Shown: piece by piece, positions 9,578-20,489 of the stretch
How the letters are laid out: every line of letters begins with the position of its first letter
How positions within the stretch are numbered: the stretch's first letter is position 1
Assembly (NCBI GenBank): GCA_963556495.2
Contig: OY747716.1
Span: 31,581,318 to 31,645,317, forward strand
Length of the DNA stretch: 64,000 bases
Direction: 5' to 3'
DNA from: Valencia hispanica
Taxonomy: Eukaryota > Chordata > Actinopteri > Cyprinodontiformes > Valenciidae
Made by a program: the position numbers and the translations under genes
Notes under the pieces: model-generated
Database searches by the model: none
What the model saw: the letters and a program-made list of their open reading frames with translations, nothing else
Told to the model about the DNA's origin: nothing

Positions 9578-11960
9578 TTAAAGCTGCAAGCAGCTTCAAA
9601 TGGCCCTCACAGATTAGCACCTCTCCGGGCTGGGTTGCCACCGCAGGACTCATGCACCGCCGTCTCAACGCCATCTCAACGCCATCTCAACGCTTCCACT
9701 GAGTCTGCTGGTCCAATCGGCCTGAGAAAGTGTTCAAAAGGCAGAAAATGGCAGCTTTAGACCAAAATAGTCAACATCCTGTGGAGAATGGACCCTAGCT
9801 TAGACAGACTTTTTATAGGTTTTCAGAAAGTACATATATGTACTGGACTTCACAATTCTAGTTGAAATTGTTCCGTATGGGTGATTATTTCAATGCATCT
9901 AGGGGGCGCTGATGAGGAATTAGGCCAGGCCCACCAAATTTGCATACACATCTGTTTGACATGTTCGGTTTAGGGACTCTGCTGATCCTTGTTTGTCTTT
10001 ACAGGTGGACTGACAGAAGGAGGAAGATTACCAGGAGTGACGACGGAGGAGGCAAGTTCTCTTGTTCTGGCAGGTGATGATGTCTTCTGGACGGACAGGC
10101 AAGCAGCTTGGAAAGGTGACAACAAATGAGGGTGAGTATGGTGGAGATTACCAGCTGGGGAGTGGTTAAGAGGCTGACCAGGCGGGAACCCAGACTGGTG
10201 GAGTTTATCTGCTTGGAAGGTTCCGGAGAGAGGTCACAGGAATTCCAGGGAGGATCTACAAGAAGAGCAAAAGGTGAGCACTTGAAAAGACTTGATCTTG
10301 AGAATAGGTTGACATGGATTTCTCTGAATTAAGTTTGGCCTAAAAACACGCTAGGAGCGAGAACCAACTGGCGCCAGCCTCCAGGATCCGTTCCCCTTTT
10401 AAGGTGGAGAGTTGATGAGGTGCTGATTAGAAACACCTGGAGCTGCTGCCTGACACACCCTAAAGAGAAAGTAGGAGGAAAAACACAACCACACCCACTC
10501 TCCAGCACCCAGTCACAGAATCTTAACACTGTTAGGAATTGGACTAATATCCAGTGATGTCGAAATTGGGGCAGATCAGATGATGCATGTGTAAATTAGA
10601 GCCAAACGTATTTCTATGGCGTGATATGAGGTTTCCCAATGCCGCCAAAGCCACCCTCTTTCTGAAACTCTCAGTTCTGGAAACGAAGTTACACCAACTT
10701 GTTTTCAGTCACTGGCCTCATCTAGATGTTGATTAGGTAAAAGGAGTGAAATTTGGACCTTTGTAAGTAAAACATTGCACTTCCAGTTGTCATGTGGCTG
10801 GGCTTAGGTGACAAGACCAACTGAGGCTAGGAATCTGTTGAGTGGTAGTATGTGATGAGATACAGGAAGTTTGGTACAGCTGTGACCTTGGTTGTGGAAG
10901 TTAGTACACCATATACTTTTATGATGAGAAGCCATACTTTGAGACTTATCTACACCCACATGCTTTGACAAAGCAAAAACCTTTCAACCCCTTTAATCCC
11001 CGATGCCTTAAGACTACCCTCACTTATTTTGAAGTCTGTAAGTAAAAAGCTCTAGGAAGAGTTCGTTCAAATACGAATGGCACAAAATTGTGGATTTGAT
11101 TCAAAATGGCAGACTTTCTGTGGGGTTTGGACCATGGCTCCCAGAGACTTTTTTTGTAGGTCCTGAGACACTAAATACTGTAGGTGTGCCGGATTTCATA
11201 ATCCTCCAATAAAGCATGGCTTTGGGCTGAGGAGGCACTCTTTTGGAATTAGGCTGTGCAGATCAAATAACTTTTGTCGAAACTAGAGCCAAACGTATGG
11301 CCATGGTGTGACGCCGGACTTTGCCAAGCTGCCACAGTCCCACCCTCTTTCAAAACCCTCAGTACTGGACAACAAGTTACCCCAGCTTGTTTACAGTCAC
11401 TGTGCAAGGGTGTAAAATATGGACCATTCAAAGGAAAACATTACACTTCTTGTTCAGAGGTGGCGGGGCTTAAGTGATGTCAGTATTTGACCATTGGGCT
11501 TTGTCAGGGACCCGATGACCATCCACCACAGCAGGTTGCATCCCTTTGTGAGTTTCTAAATAGGAGATACAACAGCTTTATACTTTGGTGTTTAGTCATA
11601 GTTGGAGGCCCCCTGCCCCTTCAACTTATATGACAAGTCTTTTTTTTATTACTTTGGTTCCTCCATGCCTGAAGGCCATCCTGACCAATTTTCAGTTAGA
11701 TTGGGCAACATTTCTAGGATGAGTTTGGTCAAATGCGGAGGCTGTAAACTGCCAAAATGTCAATTCTTTTGTGACTTTTTTGAAATCTTTAAAATACATA
11801 AATTACACGCACAACTGAAACGTCAGCCAAAAACGATGAATTTTCAGATATGTTTAGGCTTCCAAAAAGCCTATTCATTTGCTGGAAGAATAATAAGAAA
11901 CAGAGCAGATACAACAGGCTTTGGCAGTGCTTTCGATGCTCAGGCCTAATAATAATACCA
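9578..11960 (+). repeat. Unclassified teleost dispersed repeat with internal duplicated units
   Basis: The head contains AAAGCTGCAAGCAGC (about 9580-9594) and the tail GCTCAGGCCTAATAATAAT (about 11938-11956), both of which I recognise as typical ends of a common fish repeat. Inside, two diverged copies of the same unit occur: about 9745-9956 plus 10534-10800, and about 11100-11475. Shared landmarks are AATGGCAG, GACTTTTT.TAGGT, AGAGCCAAACGTAT (10597 and 11284), CCACCCTCTTTC, and CTTGTTTxCAGTCACTG. A solo LTR interrupts the first copy. No coding capacity is visible. The class of transposon is not known to me. Confidence 0.65.
9957..10528 (-). mobile_element. Solo LTR, 572 bp, nested in the preceding repeat
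   Basis: On the minus strand the element begins TGTTAAGATTCTGTG and ends AACATGTCA, so it has TG...CA ends. It is flanked by an exact 5-bp direct repeat CTGTT (9952-9956 and 10529-10533), the target-site length typical of LTR retrotransposons. It carries no coding region and has about the size of the solo LTR at 42.6 kb. The minus strand has a TTAAAAGG box (rc of 10397-10404) that could serve as a promoter element. Orientation is inferred from this. The family is not determined, but Ty3/Gypsy is likely. Confidence 0.78.
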
Positions 11961-14754
11961 CCGAAGAAGAAATAAAGAGGATCTTGAAGTCACACGCTTA
12001 CAAAAGTCACAGTGGTTTCCCTAGTGTTTATGGTTAGCTAAAAGAACTATCTTAGTAACAGAAAACATTTTGTATACCTATACAGGTCACATAGGCATGA
12101 ACTGAAGAAGACTGGATGCTGAAAATAAATCAATGGATGACTCAGCAAGGTTTTGGTAATAGAGCATTGACACTTACAATTCCTTCCCCCCACAGATTTA
12201 TTTGCTTTGCCCAGTAAATTGCACTTAAAATTTTATGAAGTTCTAAGTTTTTAAATTATTTATAATTACTTAATTATTTACATTAAAAAAACTTGCATTT
12301 TACCATGGGTGTGTACACTTTAGAGCTGCTGTATATTTATTAATGACCAATTTTGTTTTAAATTTATGTCTAGTTTGGCTTTTGACATTATATTTAAATT
12401 GTTTCTTGGCCATAAACAGTTGGATTAATGCAAATATGTATTCAGTTTTTATGCACAAGTTTTATTAGACATGAATAATAAACTTAGGTCTGAAATATAT
12501 ATGTAGGCGTCATATTAACCTATATTGTTTGTAATTCAGATATTGTTTACTGAACTTTTGGGATTACATGCCAGTACTTGTAACCTGGTACACAGCACTC
12601 TACACATACATTGAGTTTTCCACAGGTTTATACAACAAGTGTGCATTTAGGCACAAACAGTTCATGTTTGTTATTTCATGTCTGCACACACTCAGATGCA
12701 GATGTAAGAGAAACAATTGGCACTTAAGAGATAGGGGTCTGCTTGCTTTCAGCTTGAAAAGATGGAACACATGTCCCAGCCTTTGTGGACGTCAGGAGCC
12801 CATACAGGAAGCCCACTGTGTTTTGTCGATGTGTCATTTGCACCCTCTCCCCTCTTAGTGCGGTGAAAAACACTCTCTGTAAATGATAGTCCCCTTTGTC
12901 TGTCATCAAAAGGACTCCTTTACTCTCCGCCTTTCTCCAGTGGGTCTTGGCAGCTGTCATGCAAATACCACTGAATATCATTAGAAAATTAATTCAAGCA
13001 ATCTATAAGTAGTTAATTTTTTTCTCTTGAATTTCCTCTTTGCTGACCCCCTCTTTGCTGATAATTGTCACTCCTAGCTACAATCTACTGTATGCCCCTC
13101 TGAAAAACAAAATAAAACAGCAGACACGTCAAACCATTTGTAGCGTGATCAGGGATGCTTAATAGAAACATCATTAAAATCACACATTGATTATGCAAAC
13201 GGTGATGGAGTTAGTTATGTCTGTCCAAATGTCTGCATTACAAATGCTTCACTTGATTAGGTGTCAAATTTGATTACAGATGGATTATATATTTAACAGC
13301 TGTAGGTAGACCACATCCCTGTGCTTCCCTTTTATGTTTTCTGGTCAGTCATTAACATATGATTTGCACGCATTTATTGTGAGTATAAATTGTGCATGTG
13401 CATTACAAAATGCTAGATTACTGAACAGAATTAGGTATGTTTTGTTACCATTAGCATGCTTTTTATTCAAATGTATTTGAAATGACAGTGGAACCTATGG
13501 GGAATACACAACATCAAAGCTATGAAAAAACCTAAATATGCACCAAATATTAACTGTTATGTGTTTTTTTTTTCTTATTTAAAAGCCTCTATCTTTGGAA
13601 AGAGGATAAAAGCTTACTGCTAAATCCTACACACGCACACACAGACACACACACTGAGCTCCTTTAGATAAGAACACACAATATGCTAACTCATACCTTT
13701 AAAAACCAAGAGGTAATGGGCACTTCTTTTTGATGTCCTATCTCTTAACTTTCCAGTCTGGTATTTTTAATCCAGCAAGATTTAAAAAAGAAAGAAAGTC
13801 CTCTGTTCAGACGTTTGCACTTTTGCAATGTAAAGCTCCTAATCTCTGATTCCTGACTGGAGAAAATCCTATTAAGATCACCTTCAGTTTAACACAGACA
13901 TTGTTATGAAATGCAAATATGCTGCTTCCCTGGTACACTTTTAATTGAGGGTAAAGTGCACTGTATGCAAAACCATTAGAGTAATTTTGAGGATGTCTGT
14001 CAAGAGGAACCTCCAAACCACAGATTCTCACTTTGGGGCTCCCTTAGGGCTGAACCATGGGTGGGGGGCACAGGCGTTCAATGGGGTATCATCGGGTGTC
14101 TCGCAAAAGGTGTCAACTTGGGAGTATTTGACTGATTAGGTAATATTCCTGCGTGTTCCCATGTAAGCAACATTCTAAGAGCTCATTTCTTGACGCCTAT
14201 CTCCCTGTAATTCCTGTCCTTGGCGTCACTCTCCCCTGGCAACTTTCATCTCTTAACATGGCGACTCGATGCTTTAAGGAGCCTGCCTGTGACAACAACC
14301 TTGACAGCGGTGGCAGGCGTCAGCTTCTCGTCGCCAAGCCACTTACCCAAGAGGGCGCCACCCTTGGTGGATGTGGTGACGCTTAAATTGCTCTGCCGTC
14401 CGCCACAGCAACCACATGGAGACATGGGGAAAGGGGTGTTTGGGCAGAGATCTGCTACTATTAATCATCCTAACCTCCCGTCCCCCCTGAAATGACCTTG
14501 TAAATGGATCCAACTCATCGACTAATGAGGGGTTGCTAACCTGTTGTTAGCGACTGCAGTGTCAATCACCAGGAATTAAAAGGAAAAATGTGTTGTTTCC
14601 GAGGTGACCAGGTAATATTTAAATAAATGTACTTCTAATTAAGGATCTATTAAAACAAGATTGAATAAGTTGAAAGTTGTTCAGTAAAATTGCAACGAAT
14701 CCATACAAGCTGTTCCACTACTACAGCTTACAGTGCTTTCAAAGTACTCATACT
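11961..14754. other. Unassigned sequence, possible regulatory patches
   Basis: No gene was recognised. An exact POU octamer ATGCAAAT lies at 12959-12966, inside a high-complexity patch (about 12740-12990). A GC-richer patch at about 14030-14480 has longer open frames in two overlapping registers, which argues against a real exon. A short CA-rich run lies at 13630-13655. Confidence 0.45.
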
Positions 14755-15089
14755 TCCTTGTATTTCAAATTTTGTCCCGTCACCATCGCAACCTTTAATT
14801 TTGTAGACCAACACTAAGTACTGCATAATTGTGACGATCAAGGAACAGAATGCATAGTTTTCAAAGTTTTATTGGAGCTGAAAAATTGAAAAGCGTGATG
14901 TACATTTGTGTTCAGTACCCTTATGTATTTTTGATATGATACTTTGATATGAATAAATTATTGTGGCTCTGCATGTATTGGTTGTTTTTCTGCTGGAGGG
15001 TGAACCCCCACTCTTTTGAAGCGTCTGACAGGTATTCTTCTAGAACTATTTAGCTGCACCCATCTTCCCATTTAACTATGGTGTCCCAC
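14755..15089 (+). mobile_element. Tc1-type DNA transposon relic, terminal part
   Basis: The sequence follows the end of a very common fish Tc1-like element: a start resembling CAGTGCTTTCAAAGTACTCA (14751-14770), a GTAGACCAACACTAAGTA motif, then TTTCTGCTGGAGGGTGAACC (14988-15007) and TTTAGCTGCACCCATCTTCCC. It reads opposite to the transposase sense. The middle is deleted and point changes are many, so no protein is encoded. It stops where the Harbinger-type element begins. Confidence 0.7.
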
Positions 15090-15093
15090 TTAA

Positions 15094-15617
15094 GCTTGGT
15101 TTATACTTCTGCGTCGCGTCAGTCGCGTAGGTTACGCCGTAACCGCCATACCCACTGCTGTGTTTATAGTTCTGCGTAGGGGTGAAAGCGTCGTGTTGCT
15201 GTTTCATTTCCAGACCTGCAGGTGGCAGTAGGCTGGTATCGCTCGGCAAACTCCACAGGGCGGAGTTTTTCTGATTGTTTGCTTCAGTTCCGGCAAGTAT
15301 TGTGTTTTAGAACAACAATGACGGCCGACTTGGTGCAGTGTCTCAACGAGATTGTGGAAGCAGACGAACAAATGATCATTCTTTTGAACACTTTGCAACG
15401 CAAGCAAATGAGAAGCCAGAGACGTAGAAGATGGTACGTGCGTACGTAATCTCACTGACCAATCACAAGGGAGTACTTCCACGTCTCTGCTTCCCGTCAC
15501 CGGGCTGCACGTCAGGTCCGAGGAGGTGCACGTAAAGCCTCTGAGGACCTACGCAGAGGCTACGGCGGTTACGGCGTACCCTACGCGAGGGACACGACGC
15601 AGAAGAATAAACCGGCC
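15094..15617 (+). mobile_element. PIF/Harbinger-type non-autonomous element with long inverted repeats
   Basis: The ends are long inverted repeats of roughly 55 bp: GCTTGGTTTATACTTCTGCG on the left and, on the opposite strand, GGCCGGTTTATTCTTCTGCG from the right, both continuing into TCGCGTAGGnTACGCCGTAACCGCC. TTAA lies on both sides (15090-15093, 15618-15621); the true duplication may be 3 bp (TTA), as expected for Harbinger. The interior keeps a 43-codon transposase-start remnant, so this is an internally deleted copy. Assignment to PIF/Harbinger is from the TIR pattern I recognise. Confidence 0.78.
15318..15449 (+). pseudogene. Harbinger-type transposase N-terminal remnant (43 codons)
   Basis: This ATG-initiated frame starts MTADLVQCLNEIVEADEQ and ends in QRRRRWYVRT before a TAA stop. 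A run of Arg followed by W-x-R is the usual start region of fish Harbinger transposases, just ahead of the DDE domain. Everything downstream, including the DDE core, is absent and the sequence passes straight to the right inverted repeat. The start has AACAACAATGA in front. It sits inside the element, which supports its origin. It is unlikely to have transposase activity. Family assignment is inference from a short peptide. Confidence 0.6.
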
Positions 15618-15695
15618 TTAACTATTCCTTATTCCTTCGCTATCTTACATTGAGAAGGATTAAGAAATGTTTACCAGCTGCCAAAGCAGAGAGAT

Positions 15696-15715
15696 TATAT
15701 ATATATATATATATA
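15696..15715. repeat. TA microsatellite
   Basis: About ten TA dinucleotide repeats. Confidence 0.9.
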
Positions 15716-15849
15716 AGTATTTTCTATTTATTGCAGATCTGTGCCTTTTCTCATACATAAGTTTTGTTTTCCTTCTTTTCCTAAAATGTCTACCAAATAT
15801 ATTTAATGTCTCTTAAATAGTTTACTGGTTTTGATGATTATCATAATTG

Positions 15850-15886
15850 TACAGTGGATACCCACAAATATCGGGAGTCCACTGTA
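15850..15886. mobile_element. 33-bp micro-element with CAGTGGA inverted ends
   Basis: TA at 15850-15851, then CAGTGGATACCCACAAATAT and ATCGGGAGTCCACTG up to 15884, then TA at 15885-15886. Ends CAGTGGA and TCCACTG are exact inverted repeats and TA is the Tc1/mariner target site. The left half resembles Tigger/pogo termini. It looks like two transposon ends brought together by near-complete internal deletion. A chance hairpin is the alternative. Confidence 0.5.
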
Positions 15887-15889
15887 TAG

Positions 15890-16560
15890 ACTATTTTTTC
15901 CATTGTAAATGCATTGTAGTAGGCAGACGGCAGTGAAAAAAAGTCAAGGATATTTTAACCACCAAAAAAGGACCCCATTTTAAATAGCTATATCTTGTAC
16001 TTCACAAACTGCACAAGGAAGGCGTTTTAAAGAGCTTAGGTCCTAAATATGTACAGACAGAAACTATCCCTTAGCTGCTACGAGCTATAAACAGCTAATA
16101 CGAAGTGTGTAAACACTTTGCTCTTCAGCAATGGTCTGGTTTGTCTGTTTAACTCACTACCAGATAATCAGATTTATTGAACTGTCAAACTTGTATTTGA
16201 GGAGTCAAATTAATAATAGGAGGGTTTATGCTTCTATTTATTGCGTCAATGTGGCAAACCTTCAGATAAAACGTCAGATAGCTAAACATAAAGCTCTATA
16301 AACTGAATTGCACAAACCTAATTAAAACCAACATATCCTCTCAGCTCATTAAAACACAGCAGTCTCAATGCTGGGTGCATTGCGTGTTCAGGCTAAAGGT
16401 TGTAGTTCATGCCCAGTATATTATTTAATACAGAAGACAATCTGAGCTTTTTGTTGAGAGTGGGATTAAATGATGGAAAACATTGCTTCCAAAGCTATTG
16501 CTGCCAACAGCAATGGATTCTATGCTAAAATTAAACTGATAACCATGATGAACACACCAT
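15890..16560. other. Unassigned AT-rich sequence
   Basis: No gene or recognised repeat was seen. Confidence 0.5.
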
Positions 16561-16563
16561 AAC

Positions 16564-16632
16564 CCATCCATCCATTGTCCATACCCGCTTGTCTTTGCAG
16601 GGTCATGACTGGTTGGTGCAGCAGTCCACACA
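16564..16632. repeat. Fragment of a common fish dispersed repeat (CCATCCATTxTCxATACCCGCTT)
   Basis: The stretch CCATCCATCCATTGTCCATA followed by CCCGCTTGTC and CAGGGTCATGACTGG is a familiar short fragment dispersed through fish genomes, often attached to LINE tails. Only about 65 bp remain. Confidence 0.6.
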
Positions 16633-16949
16633 ATAACTATGAAGTGAATTGCTAATACTGTCCCATATTAGTTAGCAGCACTGAACTTTACCTAAGTCCT
16701 GTTTTTATTTAAACAAAATTGTATTGAGTTAGACAAAACAATATGAGACACTGTCATTCATGTCATATGAAAAGTGTCAATTATGCTTTCCTCCAAATTC
16801 GCAAAATTCTGCAAGCTGATCAAAGATGCTCTTTGCCCCAATTGCTGTGTTAGGTAAATCATAATACATTGTGATTGTGATTTTACTGAAAAGAAATCAT
16901 GATATGATATTTTTATCACCCTACTCCTACAATTACCTCTATTCTTCTC

Positions 16950-17149
16950 TGTTCATGGTGAAGAAAGGAATCCTCACAGCATTGTGTTGTCACCCCCTTT
17001 GTATATGTGGGGATGATGTGATCAGTGTGATGTGTTGATGTTAGTTTTCCATCACATCCATTTTTATTTATTGCATAAAGAAACAGCAAACAAAACACCT
17101 TGTGGCTTGGTTTTAGCAATGGCTTTCATTTTTGCCATTCTTCCATTTG
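16950..17149 (-). mobile_element. Tc1-type transposon relic, transposase interior
   Basis: The landmarks match the interior of the same Tc1-like family as at 14.8 kb: ATCCTCACAGCATTGTGTTG, a GGGGATGATGTGATCAGTGT stretch, GTTAGTTTTCCATCACATCC, and CAATGGCTTTCATTTTTGCC ahead of ATTCTTCC. The transposase sense is the minus strand. It is about 200 bp and heavily mutated, with no open frame of value. The right end abuts the next inverted-repeat element. Confidence 0.65.
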
Positions 17150-17744
17150 CACTGTAAAAAATGTATGCTAAAATGACAGTAAATAACTATGAAATGGCTA
17201 CATTAAATGACTATTAAATTGAAAACAGTAAATGATTGTAATACATATATTACATTTGTAAGTATGGTAAATCAAGAAATAGTAAATGCCTTTAGTTTTT
17301 AAGGTACTAATATGTAGGAAAAACATTAATTTACATTACTATGTCACATTTTCTGTATAAAAAAACTGGAAAAATCTATAAAATTGTTTGCTATGAATCA
17401 CCTTACAAGTTGGATAATAATTATGTATAAATTACAATTTTTACTTCATTTTACATTTGAATTTACTATTTACAATTGTATATCAATCACCCAAAATATA
17501 CCTTGCTTTCAACAGTAACAGCATGCCAAAACATTGTTCGAATTACTGTCAAAGTTACGGTAAAACATGATTTAACAGTATATTTTCGTAGTAAATGTTA
17601 TCAATTATTATAAGAGAAAAATCTGTATAAATTGTCAATTTTCACAGTCTCGCCAGGTATAAAACAAATGTTTACTATGATAAATTTTCTATTGTAGTAC
17701 TAATTACCCCAAAAGTAATATATAGTCTGAGTCTTTTAACAGTG
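17150..17744. mobile_element. AT-rich non-autonomous DNA element with CACTGT ends
   Basis: It starts CACTGTAAAAAATG and ends TTTTAACAGTG, imperfect inverted ends. The interior is full of ACAGTAA / TTTACAGT-like motifs, as in a well-known family of fish AT-rich repeats. There is no coding capacity. Boundaries are inferred from the terminal motif, and no clear target duplication was seen. Confidence 0.5.
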
Positions 17745-17984
17745 ATGTAAATATAAATGTTTAGCTTAAAACTGTGTATCATGTATCAACAAAAGTGAAC
17801 TGTTGGAGATGGAGATGCTGGTAGTTTCACAAGTGAAGCACTGGCTTAAACAATGTGAGAATAACAGTAACAAGACCTAATTATTTTATAGAACTATTAG
17901 AAAACACAGTGACAGCCTAGAACCTACTTAAGAGGTTCTTGGCTATCTTTATAATGTTTGCAAGTGTAGGGTAGATGTCACCCA

Positions 17985-18176
17985 ACCCCCCTACTCAAGT
18001 CACTTGTGCCACCCCCCGTCCGAAATCAAAGCTTTGCCCCCTGCTCACTACTTGAGTAGTATTTTCATGAGTAATTTTTTGCAAGACTACTTTGACTTCT
18101 ACTTGAGTAATGTTATGTTGAAATAATTCTACTTATACTTGAGTATGGTATTTGGCTACTCTACCTACCTCTGGCT
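17985..18176. repeat. TACTTGAGTA-type dispersed repeat fragment
   Basis: Repeated TACTTGAGTA motifs (near 18051, 18101 and 18136) and the end CTACTCTACCTACCTCTGG match a dispersed fish repeat I recognise by pattern. It is a fragment only, family unnamed. Confidence 0.5.
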
Positions 18177-18599
18177 AAATGTAAGATTTTGTATTTGCTT
18201 GATCAATTGTATTTATGTGTTTTTAAGTCTGAAATGTCCAGTTTGCTTAACAGTCCTTTTTATCTGCTTTCAGACTGCAGGGACAGAACGCTAATCTACA
18301 CCAAGTATCTGAAGAACAAAATAGCCCTCAAGCATATTAGATCCAAAACCTGTTGCAATTCCTCAGACACCATCAGAGACTGTTTTCGATGTTGAATGCC
18401 CACCACTATTAAGTCCAGATAAAGAGACTTTATGTCAACCACTGCAATTTTTAGGGTTTTAAAAGTTTTAAATTATGTTGACTGTGTTTATTCCATACAT
18501 TTGTTTTGAAAGCTTCAGGCAGTGTTAAGTAAAATAACAGGTAATTGTGTATGTTTAGGATTATTCAGGTTAGGGCCTATTTGGTCACTGTATTGATAA

Positions 18600-18702
18600 T
18601 TAAACCAACTTGTCACAGCCAAATTTCCCCTTTGTGGGACAATAAAGGATTATTCTATTCTATTCTATTCTATTCTATTCTATTCTATTCTATTCTGTTC
18701 TA
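18600..18702 (+). repeat. LINE-like 3' tail with ATTCT pentanucleotide array
   Basis: TTTGTGGGACAATAAAGGAT (18630-18649) followed by about ten TATTC/ATTCT units. A short conserved tail ending in AATAAAG plus a pentamer array is the usual 3' end of certain fish LINEs. No RT sequence remains next to it. Confidence 0.6.
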
Positions 18703-19004
18703 GTTTTTTCGTTGTTTATAGGCAATTACAAAATTTGACAATTAGCCCTGTTATCTTTGTTACCTAATTTGTTAGAGCTTAACTTTTTCGAGAGATATTA
18801 TGAATACAGCATTAGCAGCCAGGAAATTAATGTAAATTTGAACTTCTAAATAAAACAATATGTGCATTATACAGCTGTAGTGTGTTTTATCACAAATAGA
18901 TAGTAAAAAAGCTTATGGGGAAAGATTTGTTTTGACCACAGTTTTTCATTGTGAATTTAATATTTAACAACAAAGTATACTGTGAAGTTGTCTGGAATTC
19001 CGGG

Positions 19005-19260
19005 GCTGTTTCTCAATATGCGTACTTGTCCGGACTTGTGCACTCGCGTACTTGAGAAACGTCATCACCAGTGGCCCAAGTACTGTTCCATATCTAAATA
19101 CGCATCAGGGCAAAAATGCTCAAAGTGCCCGGAGGTGTTCTTGCTCCGCCCATTGTATCGAGGACCTATCAAAGCATCCTTCTGCGGACTTCAGCCAGCT
19201 AGGTATCCCACAATGCCTTGTGCCACCAGCAGCAGTAAATAGAGAAGGCGAGTGCTGAAA
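19005..19260. repeat. Dispersed repeat fragment (GGCTGTTTCTCAAT...GTACTTG)
   Basis: The head GGGGCTGTTTCTCAATATGC with repeated GTACTTG and the CCACAATGCCTTGTGCCA stretch follow a fish non-autonomous repeat pattern. The right boundary is unclear and the sequence to about 19800 may also belong. No coding capacity is evident; two overlapping open frames here look like chance. Confidence 0.45.
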
Positions 19261-19943
19261 TGAATCGCTTTTAAGAGATAACATAAACCTCAAAACTTAA
19301 TCTATACGGTCAGTTCAATTAAAATCTCCCTACTTTAAAATGTGCTCTGGTGTTTTCGGAGTAGCAAAGAGCCGGTAAGACTTAGCGGCCAGTTGGAGTG
19401 TGTATTCCCCGCTAACCCCGGCCTTATCTTGCTACTTTTTATCTGTTAGTAGTGGCTAAAAGTGAGATATAAAGGGTTTTAGTGTATGTGGTGGATAACT
19501 GCACGTACCAGACTATAAAATATCTTTTTCTCTGGAATTTCTAAGATTTACTTAGTTAATATAGTTTTTTTTTTTTTTTACTCTGTCGCCACCGTTTATA
19601 AAATACCAATTACTTGTATTTTCTTTCCAGCCATTTTTGGCATGTAAATTTATAGTTTAAAAAAATATGTTAACACAGATCAAACAAATAACTGTTCACA
19701 TTTCCATAGGTTTGGCTTTGTGGAGTATAAACTGTTCCGTTTTTCTTTGTTTTACACAGACAGCTCTGCAGGAATATAGATCACTGTTCCAGGTTTGAAT
19801 GCAGCTTCCCAAAAGTGATCATCTTCACCCCAGCGTCCTGCCATCGTCTTCTTCAGTCTCCTCATCTTCTTTACGTTTTTTACAATTATCCTAACATATG
19901 CTTATGATTAAATAGTCACAATATCTATTTACTGTACTTGTCG

Positions 19944-20153
19944 TCATTCTAATAAATATTTTTTAGCTCGTCTGCTGGTGCATCTTCTCCTGCCAAATTT
20001 TGCCCTTCCACTAGATTTTCTATTGATATGCCTGGACACAGCACTCTGTGAACAGCCAGTCTCCTTAGCTATGAACCTTTGTGGCTTACCCATCCTATGG
20101 AGGGTATCAATGATGGTCTTCTGGCCAGTTGTCAAGTCTGCGGTCTTCCCCAT
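19944..20153 (-). pseudogene. Tc1 transposase, N-terminal DNA-binding part only
   Basis: Read on the minus strand from the ATG at 20153-20151: MGKTADLTTGQKTIIDTLHR, then GKPQRFIAKETGCSQSAVSRHI, a helix-turn-helix of the paired-like type that binds Tc1 inverted repeats. A basic segment with GRAKFGRRRCTS follows, then a stop at 19946-19944. A full Tc1 transposase is about 340 residues with a DDE core; here about 69 remain. The frame is open further upstream, but those residues lie in the leader. The fragment cannot transpose, although the DNA-binding domain reads cleanly. Confidence 0.85.
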
Positions 20154-20487
20154 ATTGCACCTAACTGAGACAACTGAATCAAAGTGAAGCAGTTCAATGA
20201 CAACTGGGAAAACGCGTGCAGGTTTCTTCGAATTTACTAGATGAGAAGTGTGTGACACTCATCCCCTGTCAAATTTGGACTGATTTCTTCACAGTATTTA
20301 CATTTTTTGATTTCCTGTTTGTGTTGGTTTTGTGAGCTGGAAGCCCAAATTATGTACAAATAAACAACTAAATACTTGACATTTTTTAAGTTGTGGGCCC
20401 TGAATCTATAATCTATGGAAGTTTAATGTTTTGAATGGAATTATGGAAATAAATAAACTTTTCAAATTTTTGGGAAAGGGTCTGTAA
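19944..20487 (-). mobile_element. Tc1/mariner element, 5' half, minus strand
   Basis: The right end near 20460-20487 (read on the minus strand ACAGACCCTTTCCCAAAAAT) is a Tc1-type terminus, followed by a leader and the transposase start at 20153. The copy is cut at about 19944, so the catalytic half and the other terminus are absent. Confidence 0.75.
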
Positions 20488-20489
20488 AT

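Noticed and set aside
14153..14495. Coding exon in the GC-richer patch
   Set aside because: Two overlapping frames are equally open, neither has good splice signals, and neither product resembles a known family.
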